Shown here: positions 1 through 7,024 of the stretch, piece after piece | How the letters are laid out: each line of letters begins with the position of its first letter | Position numbering within the stretch: position 1 is the stretch's first letter | Assembly (NCBI GenBank): GCA_022776215.1 | Contig: JALFIR010000002.1 | Coordinates: 1-16,386 of the forward strand | From: Colivicinus sp022776215 | GTDB lineage: Bacteria; Bacillota_I; Bacilli_A; Erysipelotrichales; Erysipelotrichaceae | Direction: 5' to 3' | Length of the DNA stretch: 16,386 nt | Translations under genes and position numbers: made by a program | The notes under the pieces: model-generated | The model's database searches: none | What the model was told of the DNA's origin: nothing | Seen by the model: the letters and a program-made list of their open reading frames with translations, nothing else

Positions 1-597
1 AATTCATCTGTTGGAATTGATTTAAACCTATCTAACTTTTTAGCTGATTCAAATGACAACATTATTGATTCACCTAAATTTTTAAAGAAATCTGAAGCTA
101 AACTTAAAAAAGAACAAAAGAAGTTATCAAGAAAATATGAAGCTGCTAGAAAAGATAAAAGAAAATATTATGAATGTAAAAACTATCAAGACCAAAGACT
201 TAAAGTAGCTAGGATTTATAAGCATGTTTCTAATCAAAGAAAAGATTTTTATACTGTTTTAGCGAATAATCTATTCAAAAACCACGACTATATTTTTGCT
301 GAAGAGTTAAAAATTAAAAATATGATTAAGAATCATAATTTAGCTAAAGCTATAAGTGATAGTGGCTGGAGAAGTTTCTTAACTATCTTAGAGTGGACTG
401 CTTTAAAAAGAAATAAAAGCTTAATTCTTATTGATCCTAAAAATACAACACAAATGTGTTCTGTATGTGGTGTTATATCTGATGAAAAAATCATCTTAGG
501 AATAGAAGAATGGACTTGTCCAAATTGTGGCACACATCATATTAGAGATATTAATGCTGCTATAAATATTAAAAACAAGGGTTTATCCCTTGTCTAA
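1..597 (+). CDS. tnpB: TnpB, IS200/IS605-family RNA-guided nuclease (5' end outside window)
   Basis: The reading frame is open from base 1 to the stop at 595-597, giving the last 198 residues of a protein that normally has about 370-400. Visible RuvC-like catalytic residues are Asp7 in VGIDL, Glu101 in FAEELKIKNM and Asp183 in HIRDINAA. A four-cysteine zinc finger (C153/C156 and C173/C176, CSVCG and CPNCG) lies between the last two. A lysine-rich helical stretch of about 35 residues follows the first motif. TnpB proteins are guided by an omegaRNA from the element's right end to cut DNA next to a short motif, which helps keep the element in place. No TnpA transposase is visible; it could lie to the left or be absent. 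All three acidic residues are present, so the visible part looks intact. The ATG at codon 108 is internal and not a real start. Confidence 0.95.
   Translation, partial: NSSVGIDLNLSNFLADSNDNIIDSPKFLKKSEAKLKKEQKKLSRKYEAARKDKRKYYECKNYQDQRLKVARIYKHVSNQRKDFYTVLANNLFKNHDYIFAEELKIKNMIKNHNLAKAISDSGWRSFLTILEWTALKRNKSLILIDPKNTTQMCSVCGVISDEKIILGIEEWTCPNCGTHHIRDINAAINIKNKGLSLV
575..593 (+). repeat. 7-bp perfect hairpin at the tnpB stop
   Basis: ACAAGGG (575-581) and CCCTTGT (587-593) pair perfectly around a 5-base loop, ending just before the tnpB stop codon. In IS605-type elements the omegaRNA overlaps the 3' end of tnpB, so this may be the first stem of that RNA. No T-run follows, so it is not a normal terminator. 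Confidence 0.6.
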
Positions 598-760
598 GTA
601 AAGTATTAATTCGTAGTATGGCAACTCACTACGATAACCGCCTATTAATTGGTAAACCTCTACTTATAAATAATATAAGCAAGTAAAACTGTATTTAGGT
701 AAGTTGTAGTTCTCTTATAAAGAGCCTACAAGCTTGTGGTTTAAACCACGGGTAGTTGAC
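598..760 (+). ncRNA. omegaRNA scaffold / right end of the IS605-type element
   Basis: Directly downstream of tnpB lie three stem-loops. The first is CGTAGT/ACTACG (612-617 with 628-633). The second is TTGTAG plus CTCTT pairing with AAGAG and CTACAA (704-716 with 720-731). The third is the perfect palindrome GTGGTTTAAACCAC (736-749), followed by GGGTAGTTGAC ending at 760. A GTGG...CCACGGGTAGTT ending is familiar at right ends of this element class. From established work, the transcript of this region forms the guide scaffold for TnpB, with the guide taken from flanking DNA just beyond the element end. The 5' limit and the exact cleavage point are inferred. Confidence 0.75.
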
Positions 761-780
761 TATTTCATACTTATTCATCT
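761..780 (+). other. Predicted omegaRNA guide (host DNA flanking the element)
   Basis: If the element ends at 760, the first 15-20 bases of host sequence after it would be copied into the omegaRNA as its guide. The same sequence in an allele without the element would then be the TnpB target. This rests on the TnpB model and on the inferred end position. Confidence 0.4.
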
Positions 781-825
781 TTAGATTTCTATAAGAATAT
801 CGATATTTTCAAATATTATAATGAG

Positions 826-857
826 TCAAGAATTAACTAGCTTTTTCTTGATATAAT
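826..857 (+). promoter_or_regulatory. ireB promoter with overlapping inverted repeat
   Basis: A consensus -10 TATAAT lies at 852-857, 22 bases before the ireB start at 880; no convincing -35 is seen at the proper spacing. Just upstream and touching it, TCAAGAA (826-832) and TTCTTGA (845-851) form a perfect 7-bp inverted repeat with a 12-base spacer. The placement between -35 and -10 suits an operator. A second TATAAT at 817-822 could be an alternative -10. No regulator is assigned. Confidence 0.5.
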
Positions 858-879
858 AGTTTAGAAAGAAGGTGTATTT

Positions 880-1137
880 ATGGAAAAAGATTTTTCTAGC
901 ACAATGTTATTCAATTCAAATGATCTAAAAAGAGCAAATCTTAAGCAATTACTTCAATATGTATCTGCTTCTTTGACTGAAAGAGGTTATGATCCAGTTG
1001 ACCAAATTGCTGGTTATTTGATTTCTAATGACCCTGCTTATATTTCTAGCCATAATAACGCCCGTAGTGTTATCCAACAAGTTGAAAGATATGTAATTAT
1101 TGAAGAACTTGTTAGATATTATCTTGAAAGTAAATAG
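880..1137 (+). CDS. ireB: IreB family (UPF0297) regulatory phosphoprotein
   Basis: The 85-residue product matches the IreB/YrzL family along its whole length. The hallmark block GYDPVDQIAGYLISNDPAY, followed by SHNNAR and an acidic, leucine-rich tail, is present at about residues 37-85. In Enterococcus faecalis IreB is a small dimeric cytoplasmic protein phosphorylated by the Ser/Thr kinase IreK and linked to cephalosporin resistance. The biochemical role is otherwise unclear. The N-terminus here is rich in Ser/Thr (FSSTM), where phosphorylation occurs in the characterised homologue. The start is supported by AGAAGGTG at 866-873. It opens the conserved alaS-downstream cluster, although alaS itself is not in the window: an IS605-type element lies directly upstream. 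Confidence 0.93.
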   Translation: MEKDFSSTMLFNSNDLKRANLKQLLQYVSASLTERGYDPVDQIAGYLISNDPAYISSHNNARSVIQQVERYVIIEELVRYYLESK

Positions 1138-1141
1138 ATAT

Positions 1142-1198
1142 TAAGGCTTGGGTGTTATAAATATTGGTCTCTTTATAGAGACTTTTAGGATTGCCTTA
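1142..1198 (+). promoter_or_regulatory. Nested stem-loop between ireB and the DUF1292 gene
   Basis: An outer 6-bp stem, TAAGGC (1142-1147) with GCCTTA (1193-1198), encloses a 6-bp hairpin, GTCTCT/AGAGAC (1167-1172 with 1177-1182), which is followed by four Ts. The DUF1292 ribosome binding site AAAGGAG begins three bases after the outer stem. The inner hairpin could act as a weak terminator and the whole as a leader element. It sits where ruvX lies in related Firmicutes. Confidence 0.45.
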
Positions 1199-1212
1199 GA
1201 AAAGGAGAAAAA

Positions 1213-1476
1213 ATGGAAGATAACAAGATTTTAATTATTGATGATGAAGGTCGTGAGAGAGAATTTACTATTCTTTTCACTTTTAATTCAGATGATGAGG
1301 ACCCAGAAATGGGTGACAACTATGCGGTTGTATATGAAGGTGATAATGATGAAGAATTGTTAGCCTTTAAATATGATGAAGATGGTAATATCGCTCCAGT
1401 TGAGGATGAAGCAGAACTTGAGATGATTCAAGAAGTTATCGATGGTTTTGATGGTATTGAAGATGAAAGCTTCTAA
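1213..1476 (+). CDS. DUF1292 / YrzB family small acidic protein
   Basis: This 87-residue, strongly acidic protein begins with a beta-hairpin-like block (ILIIDDEGREREFTILFTF). It then shows the family's typical AVVYEG...ELLAFKYDEDGNI pattern at about residues 37-60 and ends in Asp/Glu-rich sequence. DUF1292 proteins are conserved in Firmicutes downstream of ireB and ruvX, and their function is unknown. The start has a strong AAAGGAG at 1201-1207 with good spacing. The last 14 bases overlap mltG, suggesting coupled translation. Confidence 0.9.
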   Translation: MEDNKILIIDDEGREREFTILFTFNSDDEDPEMGDNYAVVYEGDNDEELLAFKYDEDGNIAPVEDEAELEMIQEVIDGFDGIEDESF

Positions 1477-2533
1477 GAAAAAACAGACAACTTTTATAGT
1501 TGTCCTTTTATTGCTGATTATCGTAGGTATCGGTGGCTTATTTGCCTTAATTAATACCAGCATCAAGGGTTTTGATAATCCTCAAACTAAAACGATTACT
1601 ATTGAAGATAACTGGTATGGTAAGCAAGTTCTACAATATTTAGATGAACAGGATGTTATTAAGAATGCCAATGTCGATTATCTATATGCCAAAATTAAGA
1701 AGATGGATTTGAATTTTAAGGCTGGTACTTATGAAGTCAATAATGGTCTTTCTTTTGAGGAAGTAGTTAAGTATTTATCTGATGGTACTAATGCGATTCA
1801 AGATACGGTAACTATTAAATTTATTGAAGGTTATAGAGCTAAAGATTATGCAGATTTAATTAGTAAGAGTACTAATTTAAATTATGAAGATATCATGGCA
1901 AAGTGGAATGATGAAACTTATGTTAGAAGTTTGATGAGTTCTTATCCTTTTTTAACTAATGATATGTTTAATAGCGATGTTAAATGTTTGTTGGAAGGAT
2001 ATTTATTCCCTAATACATATGAATTCTTTAGAGATAGTAGTATTGAAGATATTACTGAAAAACTATTGGATGCAACTTTAAAGATTTATAAAGAAAATGA
2101 AGAAGCATTTATAGCTTCTCAATATAGCGTTCATGAATTATTTACTTTAGCTTCAATTGTTCAAAGAGAAACAGGTAATACTAATGATATGCCGCTTGTT
2201 GCCAGTGTATTCTTTAATAGATTAGCTACTGGTATGCAACTTCAAAGTTCGGTTACTGTATGTTATGCCTTGGATATTGGTTTAAATGGTGATTGGACTA
2301 AGTGTGAGGTGATTCAGGATTCTAGTGATCCTTACAATACTTATCAAATTATGGGTTTTCCTCCTGGTGCTATTTGTAATCCTGGTAAGGATGCATTACT
2401 TGCAGTGTTAAATCCTGTTGATAGTGATTATTTCTTCTTTATTGGAGATGTGTGTGGTAATGGTGGCACTATTTTTGCCAAGACTTATGGTGAACAATTA
2501 GCTAATCAGAAGGAGTATTTATCATGTTACTAA
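1463..2533 (+). CDS. mltG: Endolytic murein transglycosylase MltG
   Basis: MltG is a membrane-anchored enzyme that cuts nascent peptidoglycan glycan strands and is thought to terminate their elongation. With the start at 1463 the protein has 356 residues, the family's usual size. It has a Lys-rich N-terminus, one membrane helix at about 10-31, a LysM-like region (about 45-95) and the YceG catalytic domain. The signature TLASIVQRETG holds the catalytic Glu236, followed by PLVASVFFNRL, MQLQSS and the C-terminal GFPPGAICNPG motif. An in-frame ATG at 1442 would add seven residues and deepen the overlap with the DUF1292 gene. 1463 is preferred because it gives a normal membrane anchor start, though neither ATG has a strong ribosome binding site. 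The stop overlaps udk by 10 bases. Confidence 0.93.
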   Translation: MKASKKKQTTFIVVLLLLIIVGIGGLFALINTSIKGFDNPQTKTITIEDNWYGKQVLQYLDEQDVIKNANVDYLYAKIKKMDLNFKAGTYEVNNGLSFEEVVKYLSDGTNAIQDTVTIKFIEGYRAKDYADLISKSTNLNYEDIMAKWNDETYVRSLMSSYPFLTNDMFNSDVKCLLEGYLFPNTYEFFRDSSIEDITEKLLDATLKIYKENEEAFIASQYSVHELFTLASIVQRETGNTNDMPLVASVFFNRLATGMQLQSSVTVCYALDIGLNGDWTKCEVIQDSSDPYNTYQIMGFPPGAICNPGKDALLAVLNPVDSDYFFFIGDVCGNGGTIFAKTYGEQLANQKEYLSCY

Positions 2534-3150
2534 ATAAGCCAGTTATTATTGGTATTGCCGGTGGCAGTGCTAGTGGTAAGACAACGATTGCTCAAAAGAT
2601 TATTGATACTTTTAAGGATACCAATTCGATTGGTATTATTAAGGAAGATGATTACTATAAGGATCAATCTAATTTGTCTTTCGAGGATAGAAAGAAGACT
2701 AACTATGATCATCCTTTGGCTTTTGATCATGAATTAATGCGTTTTCAGATTCAAGAATTGATTGCGGGTCGTATTGTAGAAAAGCCTACATATGATTATA
2801 CAGTTCATAATCGTAGTGATAAGACAGAGATTGTAGAGCCAAAGGATGTTATTATCATTGAAGGCTTATTTGTCTTAGAAGAAAAGGAAATCAGAGATTT
2901 ATTAGATATTAAGGTTTTTGTGGATACACCTAATGATATTCGTTTTATTAGAAGACTTGTTAGGGATATCAATGAAAGAGGAAGAGATATCAATAATATC
3001 ATTGATCAATGGTGTGCTACTGTTAGGGTTATGCATGATGAATTTATTGAGCCTTCTAAGAAATATGCTGATGTTATTATTCCTGAGGGTGGCGGTAATT
3101 CGGTTGGTATTGACTTATTGATTACTAAGATAGATAGTATTTTAAATTAG
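2524..3150 (+). CDS. udk: Uridine kinase
   Basis: This cytoplasmic enzyme phosphorylates uridine and cytidine to UMP and CMP in pyrimidine salvage, using ATP or GTP. The 208-residue length is typical. The Walker A loop GGSASGKTT spans residues 13-21. The family block KEDDYYKDQ at about 40-48, then NYDHPLAFD, and later IIIEGLFVLEE and the lid segment RRLVRDINERGRD are all present. The start has AAGGAG at 2510-2515, eight bases away, inside mltG. The udk-greA pairing matches the conserved Firmicutes order. The methyltransferase and U32 peptidase genes found between mltG and udk in Bacillus subtilis are missing here. Confidence 0.95.
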   Translation: MLLNKPVIIGIAGGSASGKTTIAQKIIDTFKDTNSIGIIKEDDYYKDQSNLSFEDRKKTNYDHPLAFDHELMRFQIQELIAGRIVEKPTYDYTVHNRSDKTEIVEPKDVIIIEGLFVLEEKEIRDLLDIKVFVDTPNDIRFIRRLVRDINERGRDINNIIDQWCATVRVMHDEFIEPSKKYADVIIPEGGGNSVGIDLLITKIDSILN

Positions 3151-3155
3151 ACTTA

Positions 3156-3164
3156 TGTTAAAAT
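3156..3164 (+). promoter_or_regulatory. Extended -10 promoter for greA
   Basis: TGTTAAAAT at 3156-3164 has the TGn plus near-consensus -10 form and lies in the short udk-greA gap, with no clear -35. It would start transcription near 3171, immediately before the greA ribosome binding site. It would give greA its own promoter in addition to readthrough from udk. Confidence 0.45.
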
Positions 3165-3184
3165 AGTTGTCGCGGAGGTAAATT

Positions 3185-3649
3185 ATGGACGAGAAAATTT
3201 ATGTCACAGAAGAAGGTTTACAAGATTTAAAAAATGAATTAGAAACATTAGTTCATGTTACTAGAAATGAAGTTATTGAAGAATTAAAGGCTGCTAGAGC
3301 TCAAGGTGACTTGTCAGAAAACGCTGATTATGATGCTGCTAGAGATCGTCAAGCTCAAGTTGAATCAAGAATTAAGGAACTTGAACATACAATTAGAAAT
3401 GCTGAAGTTATCACTGAAGTTAAGTCTACAAAGTTTGTAAGACTTGGTAGTACTGTTGAAATTGAAGAATTAGATACTAAAGAGAAGCATATATATACAA
3501 TTGTTGGTACAACTGAGGCTGATCCTTTAAATGGTAAGTTATCAAATGTAACTCCACTTGCTGAAGCTATCATTAACCAAAAAGTTGGTAGTACAGTTAA
3601 GGTTGATGCTAAGATTCCTTACGAAGTTAAGATTATTAAAGTTCAATAA
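3185..3649 (+). CDS. greA: Transcript cleavage factor GreA
   Basis: GreA rescues backtracked RNA polymerase by stimulating cleavage of the 3' end of the nascent RNA. The 154-residue protein has the usual N-terminal coiled coil (about 1-75) with the acidic tip motif ARAQGDLSENADYDAA at about 38-53. The C-terminal FKBP-like domain includes VRLGSTVEIEELDT and the closing PLAEAIINQKVGSTVKV block. The ribosome binding site CGGAGGT at 3172-3178 is the strongest in the window, fitting a highly expressed housekeeping gene. It ends the conserved cluster and is followed by an intrinsic terminator. Confidence 0.96.
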   Translation: MDEKIYVTEEGLQDLKNELETLVHVTRNEVIEELKAARAQGDLSENADYDAARDRQAQVESRIKELEHTIRNAEVITEVKSTKFVRLGSTVEIEELDTKEKHIYTIVGTTEADPLNGKLSNVTPLAEAIINQKVGSTVKVDAKIPYEVKIIKVQ

Positions 3650-3678
3650 TTTATCAAAAAATCTTTTATAAAACAATT

Positions 3679-3701
3679 AAAGCCTGTAAAAAGGCTTTTT
3701 T
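3679..3701 (+). terminator. Intrinsic terminator after greA
   Basis: AAAGCCT (3679-3685) pairs with AGGCTTT (3692-3698) around a 6-base loop and runs into a T-tract. It separates the housekeeping cluster from the comEA-comEC genes. Confidence 0.88.
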
Positions 3702-3737
3702 AATGTAGGAATTTTAAGTTTTGTCGGCAATTATATA

Positions 3738-4184
3738 GTGATGATTAAAAAATATTTATTACTATGTATCTTTATTTTGATACTTATTTATTCCGTTTTT
3801 AGCAATTTCTTTGTTTCTAAAAGTATTGATGATAAGATAATTAAGGTTAAAGTAAATGATCAAGAGTACTCTGTTGATGTTGGTACTACTTATAAGGAAT
3901 TAAAAGAAGAATATGATTTAGATGCTTCTAGTAATGTGGCTGATGAGGCTATCTTATATGAAAATCAAGAAGTAGATATTAATGATAATACTGGAAAGAT
4001 TTCTATTAATAAGGCTACTTATGAGGAATTAATTACTTTACCAGGCATTGGGCCTAAGACTGCTGAAAGAATTATTGAATATCGTAATACCTATGGGTCT
4101 TTTTGGAGTTTAGAAGATATTAAGAAGGTAAAGGGAATAGGGGATAAGAAGTATGCAAAGCTTAAAGAATATATTACTATTTAG
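3738..4184 (+). CDS. comEA: ComEA-like DNA-binding protein
   Basis: ComEA is a membrane-anchored DNA receptor of natural competence that binds incoming double-stranded DNA on the outer face of the membrane. The 148-residue product has an N-terminal membrane helix at about 5-22 and an SLBB-like beta region (about 32-85). Its C-terminal helix-hairpin-helix domain shows INKATYEELITLPGIGPKTA and then VKGIGDKKYAKLKEY, the paired GIG hairpins of this family. The frame opens with GTG at 3738, directly followed by ATG at 3741; either could be used, and no good ribosome binding site is visible for either. comEC starts inside its 3' end, so the two are translationally coupled. Confidence 0.9.
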   Translation: MMIKKYLLLCIFILILIYSVFSNFFVSKSIDDKIIKVKVNDQEYSVDVGTTYKELKEEYDLDASSNVADEAILYENQEVDINDNTGKISINKATYEELITLPGIGPKTAERIIEYRNTYGSFWSLEDIKKVKGIGDKKYAKLKEYITI

Positions 4185-5850
4185 GCTTACAATTATTTTC
4201 TTTTTAAATATCTATTTTAAAAATATCTTTATTTTTCTTATCAGTATCCTTCTTTTATTTATCTTAGATAAGAAAGAGAGCTTGATCTTAATTGTACTTT
4301 TGGCTATTTCTCTTATTCATTTAAACCTGCCTACCATAGGTTATGTGAGTAGAGTAAAGGATGATATCGCTATTATCAATAATACTGAGTTTACTAATTT
4401 GGATTATTCAGTAGGTGATTTTGTGTTTAAGGATAATGTGTTTAAAAACACACCTTATAAAATGTCTTTGAATCATTTAAAAAGTTTTGATAATGATGTA
4501 AGCAATTTGTTTAAGAAGATCTTATTCAATGATTTTGTGAGTGATAATGATTTATTGTTTAATATCGGTTATGGTTTTGGCTTATATTTTTTATTAAGAA
4601 AAATCTTTGATAAGAATAAATATTTATCATTATTTTTATTGTTTATCTATTCGATATTCTTTGACTTTGAACTTAAATTATTATTCTTGATTATTGATTT
4701 TATACTATCTTTCTTTGAAGTAGACAATATAAATAATCTATCGATTAAGATAATTGTAATAACGTTAATAGATATTAATTTATTTCTTAATTATTCAATT
4801 TTGTTGACGCTTATATATTCTTTTATTTATAAGAGCAATTATTATAATAGTAAGTTTTTAATAGGCTTAGTTCAATCTTTTTTCTTCGGCCAAGTAAACA
4901 TCTTGAGCTGTCTTGTTTATAATTGGTACTTAAATATTAGAATATTTATATTTATTATTTCTTTGTTGAGCTTTGTGTGTCCTTTATTATTGCCGATTTA
5001 TTTATTAGTAATGAAAGTGTTATCTTGTATCATATATATCTTTTTAATCAGCATAAGAGGCAAAATATCGATTATTACCTTAATGATTCTTTTAATAGGT
5101 TATCTATTTGGTATAAAGAAAGATTATCAATTATATCTATTATTACTAATGTGTTTGTTGACATTAAATAATCCCATTAAACATGTTACTTTTATCGATG
5201 TAGGGCAAGGTGACGCAGCTTTAATATCAAATTTAAATTATAAGATTTTGATCGATACAGGTTCTGCATACAATTATCATAAATTAAAGAAAACTTTATA
5301 TGAGGAAGGAGTGTATACCTTAGATTACTTATTAATATCACATAATGATGAAGATCACTGTGGTAATGTAGATAATTTATTGAATGATTTTAAGGTTAAA
5401 AATATCGTTTATGAAAAGGGTGATATTGCGTATAAAGATTTATATTTTAACTGTTTAGATGTAGGTATATTTGATAATGATAATGATAATTCTGTTGTTT
5501 ATTATTTAGATATTAATGACTATTCTTTTCTTTTTACAGGTGATATTTCTAAAAATGTTGAAAGGTTGATTGTGAATAGGTATGCAATAGATAAGGTAAA
5601 TTGTCTTAAGGTGTCTCATCACGGTAGTACAACTGGAACTTCAAGTTATTTTGTGGGTAAGATCCTACCTGATTATGCGATTATTTCAACCAATGGGAAA
5701 TATAATCATCCTCACAAGGAAACGCTTGATACTTTAAATTCTTATCTAGTTGATACCTTAATTACTAAGGAACTAGGTAATATTAAGTTTAATTTTATAG
5801 GAAATTTGAAATGTTTAAGTTATAAAAATCAAATAATCGTTCTCAAATAA
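4153..5850 (+). CDS. comEC: ComEC/Rec2 competence DNA channel with metallo-beta-lactamase domain
   Basis: ComEC forms the channel that takes single-stranded DNA into the cytoplasm. The start at 4153 overlaps comEA by 32 bases but has an AGGGGA site at 4139-4144, eight bases upstream, which supports it. The order is two N-terminal membrane helices, a short OB-like soluble segment (about 65-110) and a hydrophobic Competence domain of several helices (about 130-345). A C-terminal metallo-beta-lactamase-like domain follows, with FIDVGQGDAALI (Asp349), the HxDxDH motif SHNDEDH (His397, Asp399, Asp401, His402) and VSHHGST (His489-His490). Metal-binding residues look intact, so nuclease activity on the non-transported strand is plausible. 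At 565 residues it is shorter than the roughly 700-770 common in Firmicutes, mainly because the N-terminal and middle regions are compact. Confidence 0.92.
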   Translation: MQSLKNILLFRLTIIFFLNIYFKNIFIFLISILLLFILDKKESLILIVLLAISLIHLNLPTIGYVSRVKDDIAIINNTEFTNLDYSVGDFVFKDNVFKNTPYKMSLNHLKSFDNDVSNLFKKILFNDFVSDNDLLFNIGYGFGLYFLLRKIFDKNKYLSLFLLFIYSIFFDFELKLLFLIIDFILSFFEVDNINNLSIKIIVITLIDINLFLNYSILLTLIYSFIYKSNYYNSKFLIGLVQSFFFGQVNILSCLVYNWYLNIRIFIFIISLLSFVCPLLLPIYLLVMKVLSCIIYIFLISIRGKISIITLMILLIGYLFGIKKDYQLYLLLLMCLLTLNNPIKHVTFIDVGQGDAALISNLNYKILIDTGSAYNYHKLKKTLYEEGVYTLDYLLISHNDEDHCGNVDNLLNDFKVKNIVYEKGDIAYKDLYFNCLDVGIFDNDNDNSVVYYLDINDYSFLFTGDISKNVERLIVNRYAIDKVNCLKVSHHGSTTGTSSYFVGKILPDYAIISTNGKYNHPHKETLDTLNSYLVDTLITKELGNIKFNFIGNLKCLSYKNQIIVLK

Positions 5851-5868
5851 TTGTTTTATATATATAAT
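5840..5868 (+). promoter_or_regulatory. Promoter for the BTAD regulator, possibly leaderless
   Basis: TTCTCA (5840-5845, four of six matches to -35) and TATAAT (5863-5868) are separated by exactly 17 bases, inside and just after the end of comEC. The expected start of transcription is near 5875, the A of the regulator's ATG, which has no ribosome binding site. A leaderless message is the natural inference. Confidence 0.5.
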
Positions 5869-5874
5869 CTAGGT

Positions 5875-6975
5875 ATGAAAGAGTTATATTTTAAGTTTTT
5901 AGGCCCTATTAGTTTGAAAAATTCTAATGGGGAGTATGAAGAAATCATAATGGAGAAACAGCCATTATTATTGTTGGCGTATTTATTGTTTAACCACAAA
6001 AATAAAGTTGCTAAAGAGACTTTATTTGAGGCTTTTTGGTCAAAAAGTACCAATCCTGAAAATGCGATTAAGTTTGGCATATTTAGATTAAGAAAGGCAT
6101 TAGAGAAAATTCCTGAGTTGTCAGATAAAAACTTCATTATCAGTTCTAATGGTTATTATTACATCAACAAGGACTACAAAATATATCTAGATGTTGAAGA
6201 TTTTAATAGTATTCTTACTAATGCAAAAGTGAATAATGATTTCAACTTATATAAAGAAGTAATCGAAACATATAACGGTGATTTTTTATATGGATTAGAG
6301 TTTGATTATATAAAGCCATATCGTACATATTATCTAGATCAATTCTGTGATGTAGCTGAGTTTTTATCTGAACGCTATTTACAATATATGAAATATCAAG
6401 AATGCATCGAAGTATGCAATAAGGCTCTTAAGTTTAGACCCTTTAGTGAAAAGATAATTCTTACTTATTTTGAAGCTTTAATTAAATTGGGTAAGACTGA
6501 TGAAATAGATGATATCTATGAAGATATTTTGCGTCGAGCAAGAAAAAGAAAATATAACTCATTACTTATTAATAAAGATACAATAGCTGATTTGATTAAT
6601 AATTGCAGTACTAATATTGCGATTGATATAAAAGATAATGACACTGCTTATGGTCCATATCTTGTAGATAAGCATAATTTCTTATCAATCATGGAGTCTG
6701 ATAGAAGACTAATGAATCGTTATGGTTTATCTTTCTATTTGTTTGATTTTGAACTTGTTAGCGATGAAGTTAGCATTTCTGACTTTTTAAATGTTGTTTC
6801 TTTAACTTTAAGAAGTACGGATACTATTTATGCTGATAAGAATCATATTTATTCTATTTCGGCTCTTAAAAAGAGTGGCGATCATGAATTCTTATATAGT
6901 CGTATAATTGTTGGTATGTCTTTAAAATATAATAAAGATTCTTTTAAAATCAAATATACTTATAGACCACTTTAA
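5875..6975 (+). CDS. BTAD/SARP-type transcriptional regulator with a C-terminal degenerate GGDEF-like domain
   Basis: The 366-residue product starts with a compact winged-helix domain (about 1-95). It includes the AYLLFNHKNKVAKETLFEAFW helix region and FGIFRLRKALE, the recognition-helix style of the OmpR-like fold in SARP regulators, ending in the NGYYYIN wing. A bacterial transcriptional activation (BTAD) region of TPR-like helices follows (about 100-235; KYQECIEVCNKALKFRPFSEK). The last 105 residues resemble the GGDEF fold without its active site: an LSFYLFDFEL strand, and LRSTDTIYADKNHIYSI where lR.sD...GGDEF would lie. A TTG at 5851 would give eight more residues. ATG 5875 is preferred because the protein fold starts there and the promoter points to it. 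Its place between comEC and pilB suggests it controls uptake or pilus genes, an inference from position only. Confidence 0.72.
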   Translation: MKELYFKFLGPISLKNSNGEYEEIIMEKQPLLLLAYLLFNHKNKVAKETLFEAFWSKSTNPENAIKFGIFRLRKALEKIPELSDKNFIISSNGYYYINKDYKIYLDVEDFNSILTNAKVNNDFNLYKEVIETYNGDFLYGLEFDYIKPYRTYYLDQFCDVAEFLSERYLQYMKYQECIEVCNKALKFRPFSEKIILTYFEALIKLGKTDEIDDIYEDILRRARKRKYNSLLINKDTIADLINNCSTNIAIDIKDNDTAYGPYLVDKHNFLSIMESDRRLMNRYGLSFYLFDFELVSDEVSISDFLNVVSLTLRSTDTIYADKNHIYSISALKKSGDHEFLYSRIIVGMSLKYNKDSFKIKYTYRPL

Positions 6976-6994
6976 TATTGGTTATAAAATACGC

Positions 6995-7014
6995 TATAAT
7001 TATTTGATGAGGGG
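6995..7014 (+). promoter_or_regulatory. -10 element and ribosome binding site of pilB
   Basis: TATAAT at 6995-7000 lies in the 49-base gap before pilB, with only weak -35 candidates (TTAATA at 6972-6977, 17-base spacer). GAGGGG at 7009-7014 is the ribosome binding site, ten bases before the ATG. A local promoter would begin the pilB-pilC-signalling unit. Confidence 0.45.
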
Positions 7015-7024
7015 TTAAATATAT

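Noticed and set aside
322..597. Short separate zinc-ribbon protein of 91 residues
   Set aside because: The frame is open back to base 1 and includes the first RuvC motif, so this is the C-terminus of TnpB, not its own gene.
4977..5171. Alternative + strand frame of 64 residues within comEC
   Set aside because: Lies fully inside the ComEC membrane domain in another frame and has no start signal.
5856..6137. Minus-strand frame of 93 residues opposite the start of the BTAD gene
   Set aside because: No ribosome binding site and no protein-like motif; explained as a shadow of the regulator gene.
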